Shown: positions 11,976-20,662 of the stretch, piece after piece | How the letters are laid out: the number at the start of each line of letters is the position of its first letter | Position numbering within the stretch: position 1 is the stretch's first letter | Origin: a virus | Direction: 5' to 3' (one strand) | IMG/VR virus record: IMGVR_UViG_2199352025_000007 | Coordinates: 1 to 40,420 of that record | Length of the DNA stretch: 40,420 nt | Notes under the pieces: model-generated | What the model was told of the DNA's origin: nothing | Database searches by the model: none | What the model saw: only the letters and a program-made list of their open reading frames with translations | Made by a program: the position numbers and the translations under genes

Positions 11976-14015
11976 ATGACTTCTGCAATGTACTTTGAGG
12001 ATAACTCAGGAAAGCCCTACACGGGTGATCCAGCTTTAGAGGATTCTGAAGAGCCTGAGAAGGATAAGTATCCTCCTCCGATTCTTAAGGATGTTTCTGA
12101 GGAAAAGCAGAACGAGTTCCTCAACTGGCTTGACGAGTATCTAGAGGCCATGATCTCTGACCAGCTCACCAAGCAGAAGCAGTGGGCTGAGGAGGAAGAA
12201 GCCTATCGGGCTAAATCTGGTCCGAAGGTAGACAAGCCCTTCATTGGCTGCTCTAACGTCACAGTTCCTGCAGTAGCAATGGCGGTGGATCCTATTCATG
12301 CTCGTCTGGATACAGGTATCTTCAAGCAGGACCCTGTGTTCAAGCTCAAGATGCTCAAGAAGTCGTTTATCAAGTACGGAGATGCACTGAACCAGTGGGT
12401 TGACTTCTACCAGAAGAACAGACTTAAACTGCGGCGTGTAGCTTCTCCCAGAATGCTCGAAGCTACGAAGCTCGGCACCTGTGCGTTCAAGACAGTGTAC
12501 GATCGTCAGGCTGCACAGATATGCACTTACGACGAAAACTGGAATGTAGTGAAGAAAACCGAAGTCAGATTCTCTGGACCTAGGGTATTCGGAGTTGGGA
12601 TTGGCAACTTGCTGTTCCCACCTCTCTACCAAGACCTTCAGGACTGTCCGATCGTAGCTGAGCGTATTCCTACTACGTTCTGGAAGTTGAAGGTCGCTGA
12701 GGCCAGTGGTAAGCTGACTAACGTAGACAAGGTCAAGAACCAAGAAACTGTCATTCGCACCCAGCTTGAACAAGCTAGGGCTGACGCTACTCAACACGAC
12801 ACAGTGCGTAGGTATATAGATGAGATAGAAATCTTTGAAGTGTGGTGCGACTATGACATTAACGGCGACGACCTTCCAGAGCATCTGGTCGCTACATATC
12901 ATAAAGATACTCGGACACTCCTACAACTCCGCTATAATTGGTACTTTCACCAGCGGAAGCCCTACACCGTTATACCTTACTCTCTCACCAACGATTCGCT
13001 ATATGGGTTCGGTCTCTGTGAGATGATTCGGCCTCTCCAGGATATGCTTACGTCCTGGGAGCGGATGGCCTCTGATAATGCCTACTTGGCGAATATTAGA
13101 ATGTTCATCGTCAAGAAGGACTCTGGCATAGAGGAGATTCCGCGTCTTTATGCTGGTCGTTGCTTCTTTGTAGACGATCCTCAGAAGGACTTCATTCCGT
13201 TCGCTGCAAATGACATCTATCCTTCGACTCTAACTGAGCGACAGAACATCTTTGGTCTCATCGAGAAGCGGACGGGTGTTTCTGACTACTTGACTGGTCG
13301 TGAGAGCCCTATTATAGGTTCACGCGCGACGGCTACTTCAACTCTTGCCCTAATTCAAGAAGGAACCAAGCGTGTTGAGCAAGTTTTGGAGAATTTTAGG
13401 CATGGATTCGCAGAGATCATCGAGAACTGTATGTACATCTGGATTCAGTATGGTCTTGATGGCCTTGATGACCTCGTATTTGGAGACGATGAGATCGGTT
13501 CGCTGGTTGCGGAGTTCTTTGCTACCGTAAGTGCTGAGAATGTCAATGGGGCGATTGCTATTGACTTGTCTGCGACTGATGCTGCTGGTAATCGTCAGGC
13601 AATGCAGACTATGCAGCTCCAGATCATTCAGATCATGATGCAGTATCTGGAGAAGGTGTTGGAGGCAGGTGCTGGTGCTATGCAGGCTATGCAGACTCAG
13701 CCCGAACTAGCACTCATGATTAACGACGTGATGAAAGCTGCTAGGAAGATGTTCAAGGACCTGTTGACTAAGTACGACGTTCGTGACCCTGATTCTTACC
13801 TACCCGACTTGGAGAAGTATCTGAATGTCGGACAACCTGGGGGAAATGGAGCTGGAAACGCTCCAGGTGCTCAAGGAGGAGTTCCTGGAAATGGAGGCCA
13901 GCCGGCCTTTTCGCCTATACCTTCAACGTTTAGAGGTCCTCCGTCGCCAAGCCCAGCGGTCCCTGGAGCAGGAGGTTCAGCCGCACCTGCTTTTCCGGTC
14001 CCAGGGCTCGGCTGA
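11976..14015 (+). CDS. Portal protein
   Basis: 679 residues, in the size range of podoviral portals. It lies after the terminase and before the scaffold and capsid genes. The N-terminus is acidic and helical; the core (YDINGDDLPEHLVATYH, then ITLIPYSLTN-like NDSLYGFGLCEMI and TSWERMASDNAYLANIR) is the typical portal stem and wing pattern. Helical C-terminal parts are rich in Met/Gln (QAMQTMQLQIIQIMM). It forms the dodecameric ring through which DNA enters and leaves. The last 64 residues are Gly/Pro/Ala-rich without visible structure and coincide exactly with the overlapping gene 13825-14091, so this tail may exist only because of that overprinting. Confidence 0.93.
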   Translation: MTSAMYFEDNSGKPYTGDPALEDSEEPEKDKYPPPILKDVSEEKQNEFLNWLDEYLEAMISDQLTKQKQWAEEEEAYRAKSGPKVDKPFIGCSNVTVPAVAMAVDPIHARLDTGIFKQDPVFKLKMLKKSFIKYGDALNQWVDFYQKNRLKLRRVASPRMLEATKLGTCAFKTVYDRQAAQICTYDENWNVVKKTEVRFSGPRVFGVGIGNLLFPPLYQDLQDCPIVAERIPTTFWKLKVAEASGKLTNVDKVKNQETVIRTQLEQARADATQHDTVRRYIDEIEIFEVWCDYDINGDDLPEHLVATYHKDTRTLLQLRYNWYFHQRKPYTVIPYSLTNDSLYGFGLCEMIRPLQDMLTSWERMASDNAYLANIRMFIVKKDSGIEEIPRLYAGRCFFVDDPQKDFIPFAANDIYPSTLTERQNIFGLIEKRTGVSDYLTGRESPIIGSRATATSTLALIQEGTKRVEQVLENFRHGFAEIIENCMYIWIQYGLDGLDDLVFGDDEIGSLVAEFFATVSAENVNGAIAIDLSATDAAGNRQAMQTMQLQIIQIMMQYLEKVLEAGAGAMQAMQTQPELALMINDVMKAARKMFKDLLTKYDVRDPDSYLPDLEKYLNVGQPGGNGAGNAPGAQGGVPGNGGQPAFSPIPSTFRGPPSPSPAVPGAGGSAAPAFPVPGLG

Positions 14016-14091
14016 TATGCTAAAGAAAGTCCTTAATGTGCTCCCTGAGCTGTTCAAGGAGCTAGAACGTACCATCAAAGTGGAGAAGTGA
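13825..14091 (+). CDS. Coiled-coil protein overprinting the portal C-terminus, 88 aa
   Basis: A +1-frame gene overlapping the portal by 191 bases. GGAG stands ten bases before its ATG. The product is a regular amphipathic helix (LETLQVLKEEFLEM, LYLQRLEVLRRQAQRS), then LNVLPELFKELERTIKVEK. The portal frame over the same bases encodes only a Gly/Pro-rich tail. Codon quality and structure thus favour this gene as the selected frame. A short coiled-coil protein is found after the portal in related podoviruses; it may assist head assembly. Function not established. Confidence 0.78.
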   Translation: MSDNLGEMELETLQVLKEEFLEMEASRPFRLYLQRLEVLRRQAQRSLEQEVQPHLLFRSQGSADMLKKVLNVLPELFKELERTIKVEK

Positions 14092-14096
14092 AAACC

Positions 14097-14903
14097 ATGT
14101 CCTCACCCACTGGACCAGAGAGTGTAACCCTGGACGAGATGGAGCAAGGGTCTAGAGTTGCTCCTAAGATGGATGATATTAAGCTCGATGGCGAGGGGAT
14201 TCCTGAGCATCTGAAGGGCAAGTCAGCAGCTGATCTTGTCAAAATGCTCGAAGGAACGCAGGAAGCCGTCCGGATTAGTGAACGTGCTCGTGAGCAAGCC
14301 GAGCTAACGGCTAGAGCACTGGCCAAGCAGGAGGCTCCACCGCCTCCTCCTATGCCAGAGCCTGAGCCCGAACTGTCTGAGGAGCAGGTAGCAGAGCTCT
14401 ATCAGAACGATCCGGTCAAGGCTATTAAGGTTTTGAGTGAGCAGGCCGTGAAGCGGGCAGAGAAGAATCTTGAAAATCGTCTCGGTCCGATGATGAGAGG
14501 TAGTGCTAGCGCTGTAGAATCAGCGGCCAGAACCAAATACGCAGAAGAATTTGAGCTCTTTGGGGAGGAAATCACTCGTCTAGCGGGCTCTGTGCCCAAC
14601 AAAGAGGCGATTTTGAGTAATCCTGCGGCCTGGGACGACATGATCTCGCTTATTAGGGGTCGTCCTGGTAACTTTGAGAAGTTGATCGAGCGCAAGAGTG
14701 CAGGAAAGGTGGCTGCAACTAGGACCGCTGCTCAGGCAGAACAGGCTGACACGATCGGTTTTACTGACTCTGGGGCTGGAAGGGGTCGAAAAACGCTAAC
14801 TCAGGACAATCTAGACTCGACCCAGAAGGAAATAGCAGATAAGATGGGCTTGACTCCTAAGGAATACGCTTATTGGGCTAACGTCGGAACGAGGCTTGAC
14901 TAA
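14097..14903 (+). CDS. Scaffolding protein
   Basis: 268 residues, located between portal and capsid genes. It has an acidic, Pro-rich N-terminal half (PPPPPMPEPEPELSEEQ around residues 80-96), a central helical part (LYQNDPVKAIKVLSEQAVKR) and a basic helical C-terminus ending in EIADKMGLTPKEYAYWANV. This is the composition expected of a scaffold that forms the prohead interior and leaves during packaging. ATG at 14097 is preferred to a GTG at 14088 because GGAG is then at a normal distance. Confidence 0.82.
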   Translation: MSSPTGPESVTLDEMEQGSRVAPKMDDIKLDGEGIPEHLKGKSAADLVKMLEGTQEAVRISERAREQAELTARALAKQEAPPPPPMPEPEPELSEEQVAELYQNDPVKAIKVLSEQAVKRAEKNLENRLGPMMRGSASAVESAARTKYAEEFELFGEEITRLAGSVPNKEAILSNPAAWDDMISLIRGRPGNFEKLIERKSAGKVAATRTAAQAEQADTIGFTDSGAGRGRKTLTQDNLDSTQKEIADKMGLTPKEYAYWANVGTRLD

Positions 14904-14904
14904 A

Positions 14905-15372
14905 ATGGCTGAAAAAGACGAAAAGGACCTAGTAAAGCCTTCTCCTGCGGAGGCTAAAGCAGCAATTGAGGGGATGCAAGAGAAGTTAAACCAGGTGGAG
15001 CGTACCACCGGCCGAAGTGGGGCGATTCCTCGCACGCCGAAGCAGAAGTTGCTTGATGCGAGTGATGTGCAAGCTGCCAGACCCAACAAGCGGGTACGTT
15101 GGGTAAACTTGAAGAACGCAGAGAAGCGTACTGGGGATGGCTATGAGCGCATTCCAGTGGCTGATGGTGGTCGTCAGGCAGGCGATCTCGCGCTTTTCGA
15201 GCTCGATAGGCCAGAGTATGACCGTCGAGTGGCAGAACAGAAGGCTCGCAACAAGGAACTGCTCCGATCTCATGAAACTGAGGTCGAGCGAATGGCTGAC
15301 GAGGTGGCAAAGGTCATGAGAGACCGCCACGGGCTCAGCATCAACGCGGAAGACATTATCGTGAGAGGATAA
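14905..15372 (+). CDS. Hypothetical head-region protein, 155 aa
   Basis: ATG at 14905 with GAGG ten bases upstream is preferred to TTG 14896. The N-terminal third is charged and helical (AEAKAAIEGMQEKLNQVERT). The middle has short beta-like parts (NKRVRWVNLKNAEKRTGDGYE, a typical capsid-cassette small-protein feature). The C-terminal helix is highly charged (KELLRSHETEVERMADEV). It lies between scaffold and decoration genes and is probably an assembly or minor head protein. Confidence 0.75.
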   Translation: MAEKDEKDLVKPSPAEAKAAIEGMQEKLNQVERTTGRSGAIPRTPKQKLLDASDVQAARPNKRVRWVNLKNAEKRTGDGYERIPVADGGRQAGDLALFELDRPEYDRRVAEQKARNKELLRSHETEVERMADEVAKVMRDRHGLSINAEDIIVRG

Positions 15373-15375
15373 CCT

Positions 15376-15852
15376 GTGGCATCAGACTTTCCAGCACACG
15401 TCTGTGCGGAGTACGAGCACGGAACTGAGGTGCAAGAGTATGTTCCCTCGCAGACTGCAGGTGAAACTGCAGCGAAGCCTGGGGAGCTGATGTACTACGA
15501 TACTGCCGACCAGAAGATCAAGCGGTGTGGGGCTGATCCAGCTCTCATTGCAGGCATCTCTGAGGTAGCATCGGAGGCAGCGAGGGTTCTTACGCCTAAC
15601 GGCAAGATCCCTCTGAGGCTTTTGAAGACCAACGCACTTGTCAGAATGTGCTCAGCTACCACACCAGCGGAAACGCATGTGGCAGTCGCAACTGGGTACG
15701 GACTAGTGCGTTTGTCGAGCGGCAACTGGGCGGTTGATACTACGGACGTGGCTAACCCGCGTGTCTTTGTGAAGCGTGTAGACATTACCAACGGTATCTT
15801 CTTCGTCACGTTTATTGCCGCTAACCTGCAGTTCGATGCCATCGCGAGCTAA
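15376..15852 (+). CDS. Putative head decoration protein
   Basis: 158 residues, beta-rich, starting at GTG with AGAGGAT before it. The pattern (AGETAAKPGELMYYDTADQK, LIAGISEVASEAARVL, then IPLRLL) is that of small beta-barrel decoration or capsid-stabilising proteins that precede the major capsid gene (DUF2190-like layout: 'pGd.v... GiA..aa'). It would bind the outer capsid surface. The call rests on size, beta pattern and position. Confidence 0.75.
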   Translation: MASDFPAHVCAEYEHGTEVQEYVPSQTAGETAAKPGELMYYDTADQKIKRCGADPALIAGISEVASEAARVLTPNGKIPLRLLKTNALVRMCSATTPAETHVAVATGYGLVRLSSGNWAVDTTDVANPRVFVKRVDITNGIFFVTFIAANLQFDAIAS

Positions 15853-15865
15853 GGACTCGTAAACA

Positions 15866-16765
15866 ATGACTCATGTTCGCGGTGGATTCAGCAACCTCGT
15901 AGTGCCGGGGTTCAGAAAGATCGTCTTCGAGACTTACAAGCAGCGTCCCGTTGAGGGAACCGAGCTTGTGAATATGAACAGCTCGAAGCGAGCATATGAA
16001 GAGGACTTCCCGATCGCAGGCTTTGGGACCCTCATCAGCAAGCCTGAAGGCGCTTCGGTGACCTATCAGGATGCAATTCAGGGCACTGCCAAGCGGTACA
16101 CCTGGACGACTTACGCTCTGGGCTTCCGCATTACGCAGGAAATGATGGAAGATGATCTCTATGGTATCATGGGAGGCCGGATGAGCAAGGCGCTTGGACG
16201 GTCTGCTAGGAACAACATGGAGATTGTGATGCACGCGCCTTACAACAGTGGTTTCGATACCGCAGTCAATGGCTTTGTGAGTGGTGAGTCGTTGTTTAGC
16301 ACTGCTCACACCACGCTGAGAGGTGGTACGCTGTCCAACCGCCATGCGACTGATGCGGACTTTGACCTGCTGGCGCTGCAAGCAGCGTTGGAATCATTCC
16401 ACTCTCTCACCGACGAGTCTGGGATTCCTGCTGTATTCATTCCCAAGATCGTCCTGCACAGCATTAATGACTACTGGCTCGTTAACCAGACGCTGAAGAC
16501 GCAAAACCTGCCTGGCTCGAACCAGAACGACATTAACCAAGTGGCTCGTGAGGGCTTGCGTAGCCATCTGTCTCACTATCTGACAGATCCTGATATGTGG
16601 GCTGTGCTGTGTGATGAGCATGACGTGAATTACTTTGATCGTCGTGCTGCGACGTTCACCAACAGCGACGATTTCCACACCGGAGACGCGCTGTTCAAGC
16701 TGACTCGCCGAAATGGCTCAGGTTTCGGTGGGTGGAGAGGCGTCTGGGGGAGTCAGGGTACCTAA
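15866..16765 (+). CDS. Major capsid protein (HK97 fold)
   Basis: 299 residues. The motif YALGFRITQEMMEDDLYG (about 89-106) and the following 'g..ksa..t.e..m...yn.gF' pattern (ARNNMEIVMHAPYNSGF) are typical of the capsid proteins related to Mu gpT. The extended N-arm (1-30), the E-loop region (FPIAGFGTLISKPEGASV) and the P and A domains with FIPKIVLHSIND follow. It forms the icosahedral shell. It directly follows the decoration gene and is the most likely major virion protein. Confidence 0.95.
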   Translation: MTHVRGGFSNLVVPGFRKIVFETYKQRPVEGTELVNMNSSKRAYEEDFPIAGFGTLISKPEGASVTYQDAIQGTAKRYTWTTYALGFRITQEMMEDDLYGIMGGRMSKALGRSARNNMEIVMHAPYNSGFDTAVNGFVSGESLFSTAHTTLRGGTLSNRHATDADFDLLALQAALESFHSLTDESGIPAVFIPKIVLHSINDYWLVNQTLKTQNLPGSNQNDINQVAREGLRSHLSHYLTDPDMWAVLCDEHDVNYFDRRAATFTNSDDFHTGDALFKLTRRNGSGFGGWRGVWGSQGT

Positions 16766-17422
16766 ATGCCACTTGCAACAGGGTATCAGTCGAATAGAGC
16801 GCTGCGGTCGAGGTCTGGCTATCGCATTAATCCTAGTGCGATCGTTCATGACTCTTTTGTCAATCCGGCAGCGGCGGTAACCAACGGAATCAGTGTGTCT
16901 CACGTAGGTCAGGTGGTAGTAGGCACTGTCAACATGACTCTAGGTGGGTCGCTGACCTCTGGTGGTGTAGCAAAGCTTGATTTTGCTCGCAACGTGGTGA
17001 TTACTGTCACTCACGGCAGTGCAGTGATAGCGTTGAGTGGCGTGATCACTGGAACTGACATTGCTGGCGATCCGCTCACAGAGGCATGGTCTGTTACAGC
17101 TGGTACAACGTCCAAGACCTTCACTGGTCTGAAGGCGTTCAAGAGCGTGACCTCTATTACCGAGGTTAATGCTGCTGACGCTAGCGGTGATACCATCATT
17201 GCTGGTACCGGCACGAAACTCGGACTCAGTGCACAGAACTCAGTGATCTCCGCTGTTAAGGAGTACGCTGATGGTGCTATCGTCACTACGGGCACGCTGG
17301 TTGCTGGTTCAACGGCAACTACTACTACGGACCCACGAGGGACCTACGCCCCGGCGACTGCGCCTGATGGTGTCCATGACTATGACGTCTGGTACATCAG
17401 CGATAATCCTGAAGCTGCGTGA
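16766..17422 (+). CDS. Beta-rich structural protein, 218 aa
   Basis: Begins immediately after the capsid stop. After a basic start (RALRSRSGYRI) the sequence is almost all beta-like, with Thr/Val/Gly repeats (SVSHVGQVVVGTVNMTLGG, VVITVTHGSAVIALSGVITG). This is the pattern of Ig-like or jelly-roll decoration domains. It may be a head-surface fibre or a second decoration protein. The gene ends in GTGA shared with the next start. No closer family is recognised. Confidence 0.8.
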   Translation: MPLATGYQSNRALRSRSGYRINPSAIVHDSFVNPAAAVTNGISVSHVGQVVVGTVNMTLGGSLTSGGVAKLDFARNVVITVTHGSAVIALSGVITGTDIAGDPLTEAWSVTAGTTSKTFTGLKAFKSVTSITEVNAADASGDTIIAGTGTKLGLSAQNSVISAVKEYADGAIVTTGTLVAGSTATTTTDPRGTYAPATAPDGVHDYDVWYISDNPEAA

Positions 17423-17778
17423 GATGCACAGAAAAGTACACCTTTATGAAATGCCGAGTGGCTTTGGCAGCCTGCGCAGTCTCGACTGAGGGGTCGTGGT
17501 CCCTCTCTAAGGGGAATGAAACTGGTCTACGGATCAGTAACTTGGGTAAAGGGGAACAGGTCAGGGTAGATATTGAGGTGGGCGATCTCAAAGATCACAT
17601 CACATTCGATGCTTCCGGCCTGTTCACCCTCCCTTGGAAGCGGATTGAGCGGTATCGTGTCAGCAAGATTGCTAACGGCGCGTCTCCGCACGCGACTACA
17701 GTCGAGGTAGTGCTAAATGGGAGTTCAAAGAGTATTCCTCGGAACGGCGACGATAGCAAACGGTCAGACGACCTCTAA
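17419..17778 (+). CDS. Hypothetical protein, 119 aa
   Basis: The GTG at 17419 overlaps the preceding stop; an ATG at 17446 is possible but has no ribosome binding site. The central part (SNLGKGEQVRVDIEVGDLKD, then HITFDASGLFTLPWKRIERY) is a compact beta-sheet like that of small phage head-completion or joining proteins. It overlaps the following gene by 62 bases. No family recognised. Confidence 0.68.
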   Translation: MRCTEKYTFMKCRVALAACAVSTEGSWSLSKGNETGLRISNLGKGEQVRVDIEVGDLKDHITFDASGLFTLPWKRIERYRVSKIANGASPHATTVEVVLNGSSKSIPRNGDDSKRSDDL

Positions 17779-18067
17779 CGTCTTGCAGGCACGCGAACTG
17801 GCGATGGCTCAAGGCCTCCAGTTCGACAATGCTGCAGCATACACCGCTGCTGTCACCGTTCAAGTAGCCCCCCACGACGATTCAGCTGCTGGCGCATTTA
17901 AGGCGCTCTCTGTTGGCGGTGCCGATGTAGCACTCATCGCTGCCAAGTCACAGAGCATCTCTACGCCTGGTGGCTTTGGCGAAGCGATTCGCCTCGTTTC
18001 TGCTGGCGCCGAAGGCGCGCAGCGAGACGTTGGAGTGTATGCGCTGCTTAACCTCTCTGATGGTTAA
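17717..18067 (+). CDS. Small structural protein, 116 aa
   Basis: GAGG lies about nine bases before the ATG. A beta-sandwich-like sequence: MGVQRVFLGTATIANGQTTS, then AYTAAVTVQVAPHDDSAAGA and GVYALLNLSDG. It resembles small beta-sandwich virion proteins (Gly/Ala-rich, no charged core). It overlaps the 17419-17778 gene in another frame and sits directly before the long Ig-like fibre, with which it may assemble. Confidence 0.75.
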   Translation: MGVQRVFLGTATIANGQTTSNVLQARELAMAQGLQFDNAAAYTAAVTVQVAPHDDSAAGAFKALSVGGADVALIAAKSQSISTPGGFGEAIRLVSAGAEGAQRDVGVYALLNLSDG

Positions 18068-18076
18068 GGAGGGCTT

Positions 18077-20662
18077 GTGTCCAATGACATCTGGCCCCCA
18101 GAAGATCAACTTGAGCTATGGCAAGCTGTCTCAAAGGTTCAGGAGGGTGTAGATATGCTGATCGCTTTTGGACGGCACCATGCTTTTAGTGTGATTGGAG
18201 TTAGTGCCATATCTGGTGATGGCCAGACTGGAATCGTTGGAGCTGCATTATCTACGCCAATCAGAGTAAGAGTAACACTGCCCAACGGAACAACTCCTGT
18301 TCCCAATGAAGATATTTCGTTTACATCTAGTGGTGATGGTGGTTTCAGTAGCCCAATTGTTCAGACTGATGTTAATGGGTATGCTCAATCGACGTGGATC
18401 CTTCCAACGACTCCAGTCGGGAGCCATACTGCCACAGTTGTTATCGTAAGGAATGGTAGATCAGCGACTTTTGGGGCTACTGCTAACCACGACGTTCCCG
18501 CTGCACTGGTCGCGACTAGTGCTGATGACCAGTCTGGGATTGCTGGTAACAACGTTACTTCTGCTCCAGCCGCTATATTGGTGGACCAGTTTGGTAATGT
18601 CATCTCTGGGTCAACTGTCACTACAGCGATCACGGCAGGTGGTGGGACTAGGAGCCCGACTGGGTCCCTGACTACTGATGCTGGTGGTGCTGTTGCCCTG
18701 GCTAGCTGGACCTTGGGAAGTATCGGTGTTAACAGCTTGACATTCTCCTCTGCAGGAGTCCCGAACCTAGTATTCACTGCCAACGCATCTCCATCAGCTG
18801 TTGCAACGTTCATAGACATTGTGTCTGGTGGTACTCAGTCTGGCATCGCAGCAGGAGCGTTGTACACGTCTGATATTACGTTGAAAGTTACTGGCCCAGA
18901 TCACACCACTGGAGTCTTTGGCACTAGTGTTACTGACTCTGTGATAGCTGGTGGAGGTACTCCAGACGTAGAGAAGCAGACTAATGCGTCTGGTCTCGTT
19001 ACAATGAAGCCGAGAGCAGGCACAGTTGTTGGAACTAACACGAACAGATTCTCGTTTGCTGATGTTAACGGCGATGCTGTGAGTGTTGATGATTCGATCT
19101 CAACAGTAGCTGGTCCAGTTGCTGGGCTTCGCTTTGTTCAGCAGCCACCCTCCAATATGAACAGTGGACAGGTGATGGCGCCTCAGCCTTCTGTCGAGTT
19201 GATAGACACTAACGGCAACCGGAAGTTGTCAGGTGTTGGGTCTGGCGTAAGTGTAGCGCTTTCTATCGCTCCAGGTAGTGATGCCTCGCTTACTGGGACT
19301 ACGTCTGGTAGTGCTACGGCAGGTTTGAGAACTTTTTCTGGCGTCGGTCTAGTCGATGCGACTGGTGGCGCCTCGAATATTCGTGCTACAGCGACTGTGT
19401 CGAGCGTCGTGTACACGGTAGACTCTAATCCAGTATCTGCGTCCCCACCAATACCTCACCACTCGGTGATTGTCACTGGGCCGCCTGTCACCATTCCGCT
19501 TGGCAACAGCTTCCCACTCGTAGTGGATGTAGTAGATATAGACAATCTACGAATTCTTGGAGATGCTTCGCTTTACAGAGTGACACTAACTAATAACACT
19601 GAGGGAGCGACTCTACTCAACAACGGCACTGCAACTCTAACGGCTACCTGTGTGGACGGTAGAGCTACATTCGCCTTAAGTGTGACTGGCTTCACGCCTC
19701 CTGGCGACTTCACGATCCTTATCGAGCGTGGAACTGACAACGCCTTCGACATTACATCGAGCAGTTTCGCTGTCACGGCTGCTAGCACCTGGCCGAATGA
19801 TCCAGGCTGGACGCCGATGGCTGAAAATGCCTGCAACGCGGAGCCCTTTGCTAACAGTACGGCTACACCAGGCACTGCGACTGGTATTTTGGGGAAGTGG
19901 GGACAAAGTACTGCCTATCCAGTAGATACAGTCCAGGTCGTTACTGCTAGCTCTATCGGTGTTGTGGCTCCAATGTCACCGAACAATCTCTGGCAATGTC
20001 GCTATCCATCTGGCACTAGGGGTGGTGTGGGAAAGTGGATGATTAAGGCGTGGGACAGCACTGGAACTGATGGTGCTAGTGCTTACATGTCCAAGTTCTA
20101 CATTGCCTTCTGGATCAACCTGTACGGCAACGGCACCAACTTTGAGATAACGCCTAACGGCGCCAACATATTCAAGCCATTCGGCTACATTGGTTATGGG
20201 ATGCCACTAGCGGGCATAGGCGGTACGTCCAACTCTCGCAATCAAGGTTACTGGGGAGCCTCGGTACCAAGTCCCGGCTTCGTCACTCAGGTGAACCTTG
20301 GGTTTTATCAGCAGAACAACGTGAGCCGGCACTGTCCAAACTCGACTATCATGAAGGTCAATACGTGGTATCTGATGGAGAACCTTTTTGAGGTCAACGA
20401 TTTGGGGCTAGCTAATGGAATCTGGAAGGCGTGGAAAACAGAGCTAGCCGGGCCGACTGTTAACTGGGCGAATCGTACTGATATGGTTTACAGAACTAAT
20501 AACGAGGTGCCACCGCTTCCCAACGCTAGTGCGAACGACGCTGGGTACATTAATGGATTTAGCCTCTGGCTGTTCAATGCGATCTATGTTAGTGGCGCAG
20601 ACAACAAGACTCGTGCTGATGATATTCTTATAGATCACGTCTACATGTCAGGATTGCCGTGA
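18077..20662 (+). CDS. Multi-domain Ig-like fibre with C-terminal lectin-like domain, 861 aa
   Basis: GTG start with AAGGAGGG three bases before it. After a helical anchor (about 1-35) come about five Big_1/Ig-like domains (about 36-140, 141-240, 241-345, 346-455, 456-570). Each has the 'g.s.....D..G....G.a...a.' pattern, for example DGQTGIVGAAL and DDQSGIAGNNV and GTQSGIAAGAL. From about 575 the protein changes to a Trp/Asn/Gly-rich jelly-roll (FYIAFWINLYGNGTNFE) resembling concanavalin-A-like carbohydrate-binding domains. It should bind a cell-surface polysaccharide, as a head or tail fibre. Its place behind the capsid genes favours a capsid-attached fibre; this is inference. Confidence 0.85.
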   Translation: MSNDIWPPEDQLELWQAVSKVQEGVDMLIAFGRHHAFSVIGVSAISGDGQTGIVGAALSTPIRVRVTLPNGTTPVPNEDISFTSSGDGGFSSPIVQTDVNGYAQSTWILPTTPVGSHTATVVIVRNGRSATFGATANHDVPAALVATSADDQSGIAGNNVTSAPAAILVDQFGNVISGSTVTTAITAGGGTRSPTGSLTTDAGGAVALASWTLGSIGVNSLTFSSAGVPNLVFTANASPSAVATFIDIVSGGTQSGIAAGALYTSDITLKVTGPDHTTGVFGTSVTDSVIAGGGTPDVEKQTNASGLVTMKPRAGTVVGTNTNRFSFADVNGDAVSVDDSISTVAGPVAGLRFVQQPPSNMNSGQVMAPQPSVELIDTNGNRKLSGVGSGVSVALSIAPGSDASLTGTTSGSATAGLRTFSGVGLVDATGGASNIRATATVSSVVYTVDSNPVSASPPIPHHSVIVTGPPVTIPLGNSFPLVVDVVDIDNLRILGDASLYRVTLTNNTEGATLLNNGTATLTATCVDGRATFALSVTGFTPPGDFTILIERGTDNAFDITSSSFAVTAASTWPNDPGWTPMAENACNAEPFANSTATPGTATGILGKWGQSTAYPVDTVQVVTASSIGVVAPMSPNNLWQCRYPSGTRGGVGKWMIKAWDSTGTDGASAYMSKFYIAFWINLYGNGTNFEITPNGANIFKPFGYIGYGMPLAGIGGTSNSRNQGYWGASVPSPGFVTQVNLGFYQQNNVSRHCPNSTIMKVNTWYLMENLFEVNDLGLANGIWKAWKTELAGPTVNWANRTDMVYRTNNEVPPLPNASANDAGYINGFSLWLFNAIYVSGADNKTRADDILIDHVYMSGLP

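Noticed and set aside
12141-12902. 253-codon minus-strand ORF within the portal gene
   Set aside because: It is antisense to a conserved part of the portal, and start context and composition are those of a shadow frame.
15821-16381. 186-codon minus-strand ORF opposite the capsid gene
   Set aside because: Shadow of the major capsid protein; no independent support.
18740-18770. TTGACA at about 18740 on the plus strand as an internal late promoter
   Set aside because: The sequence 17 bases downstream is GC-rich without a -10, and it lies in coding sequence of the Ig-like protein.
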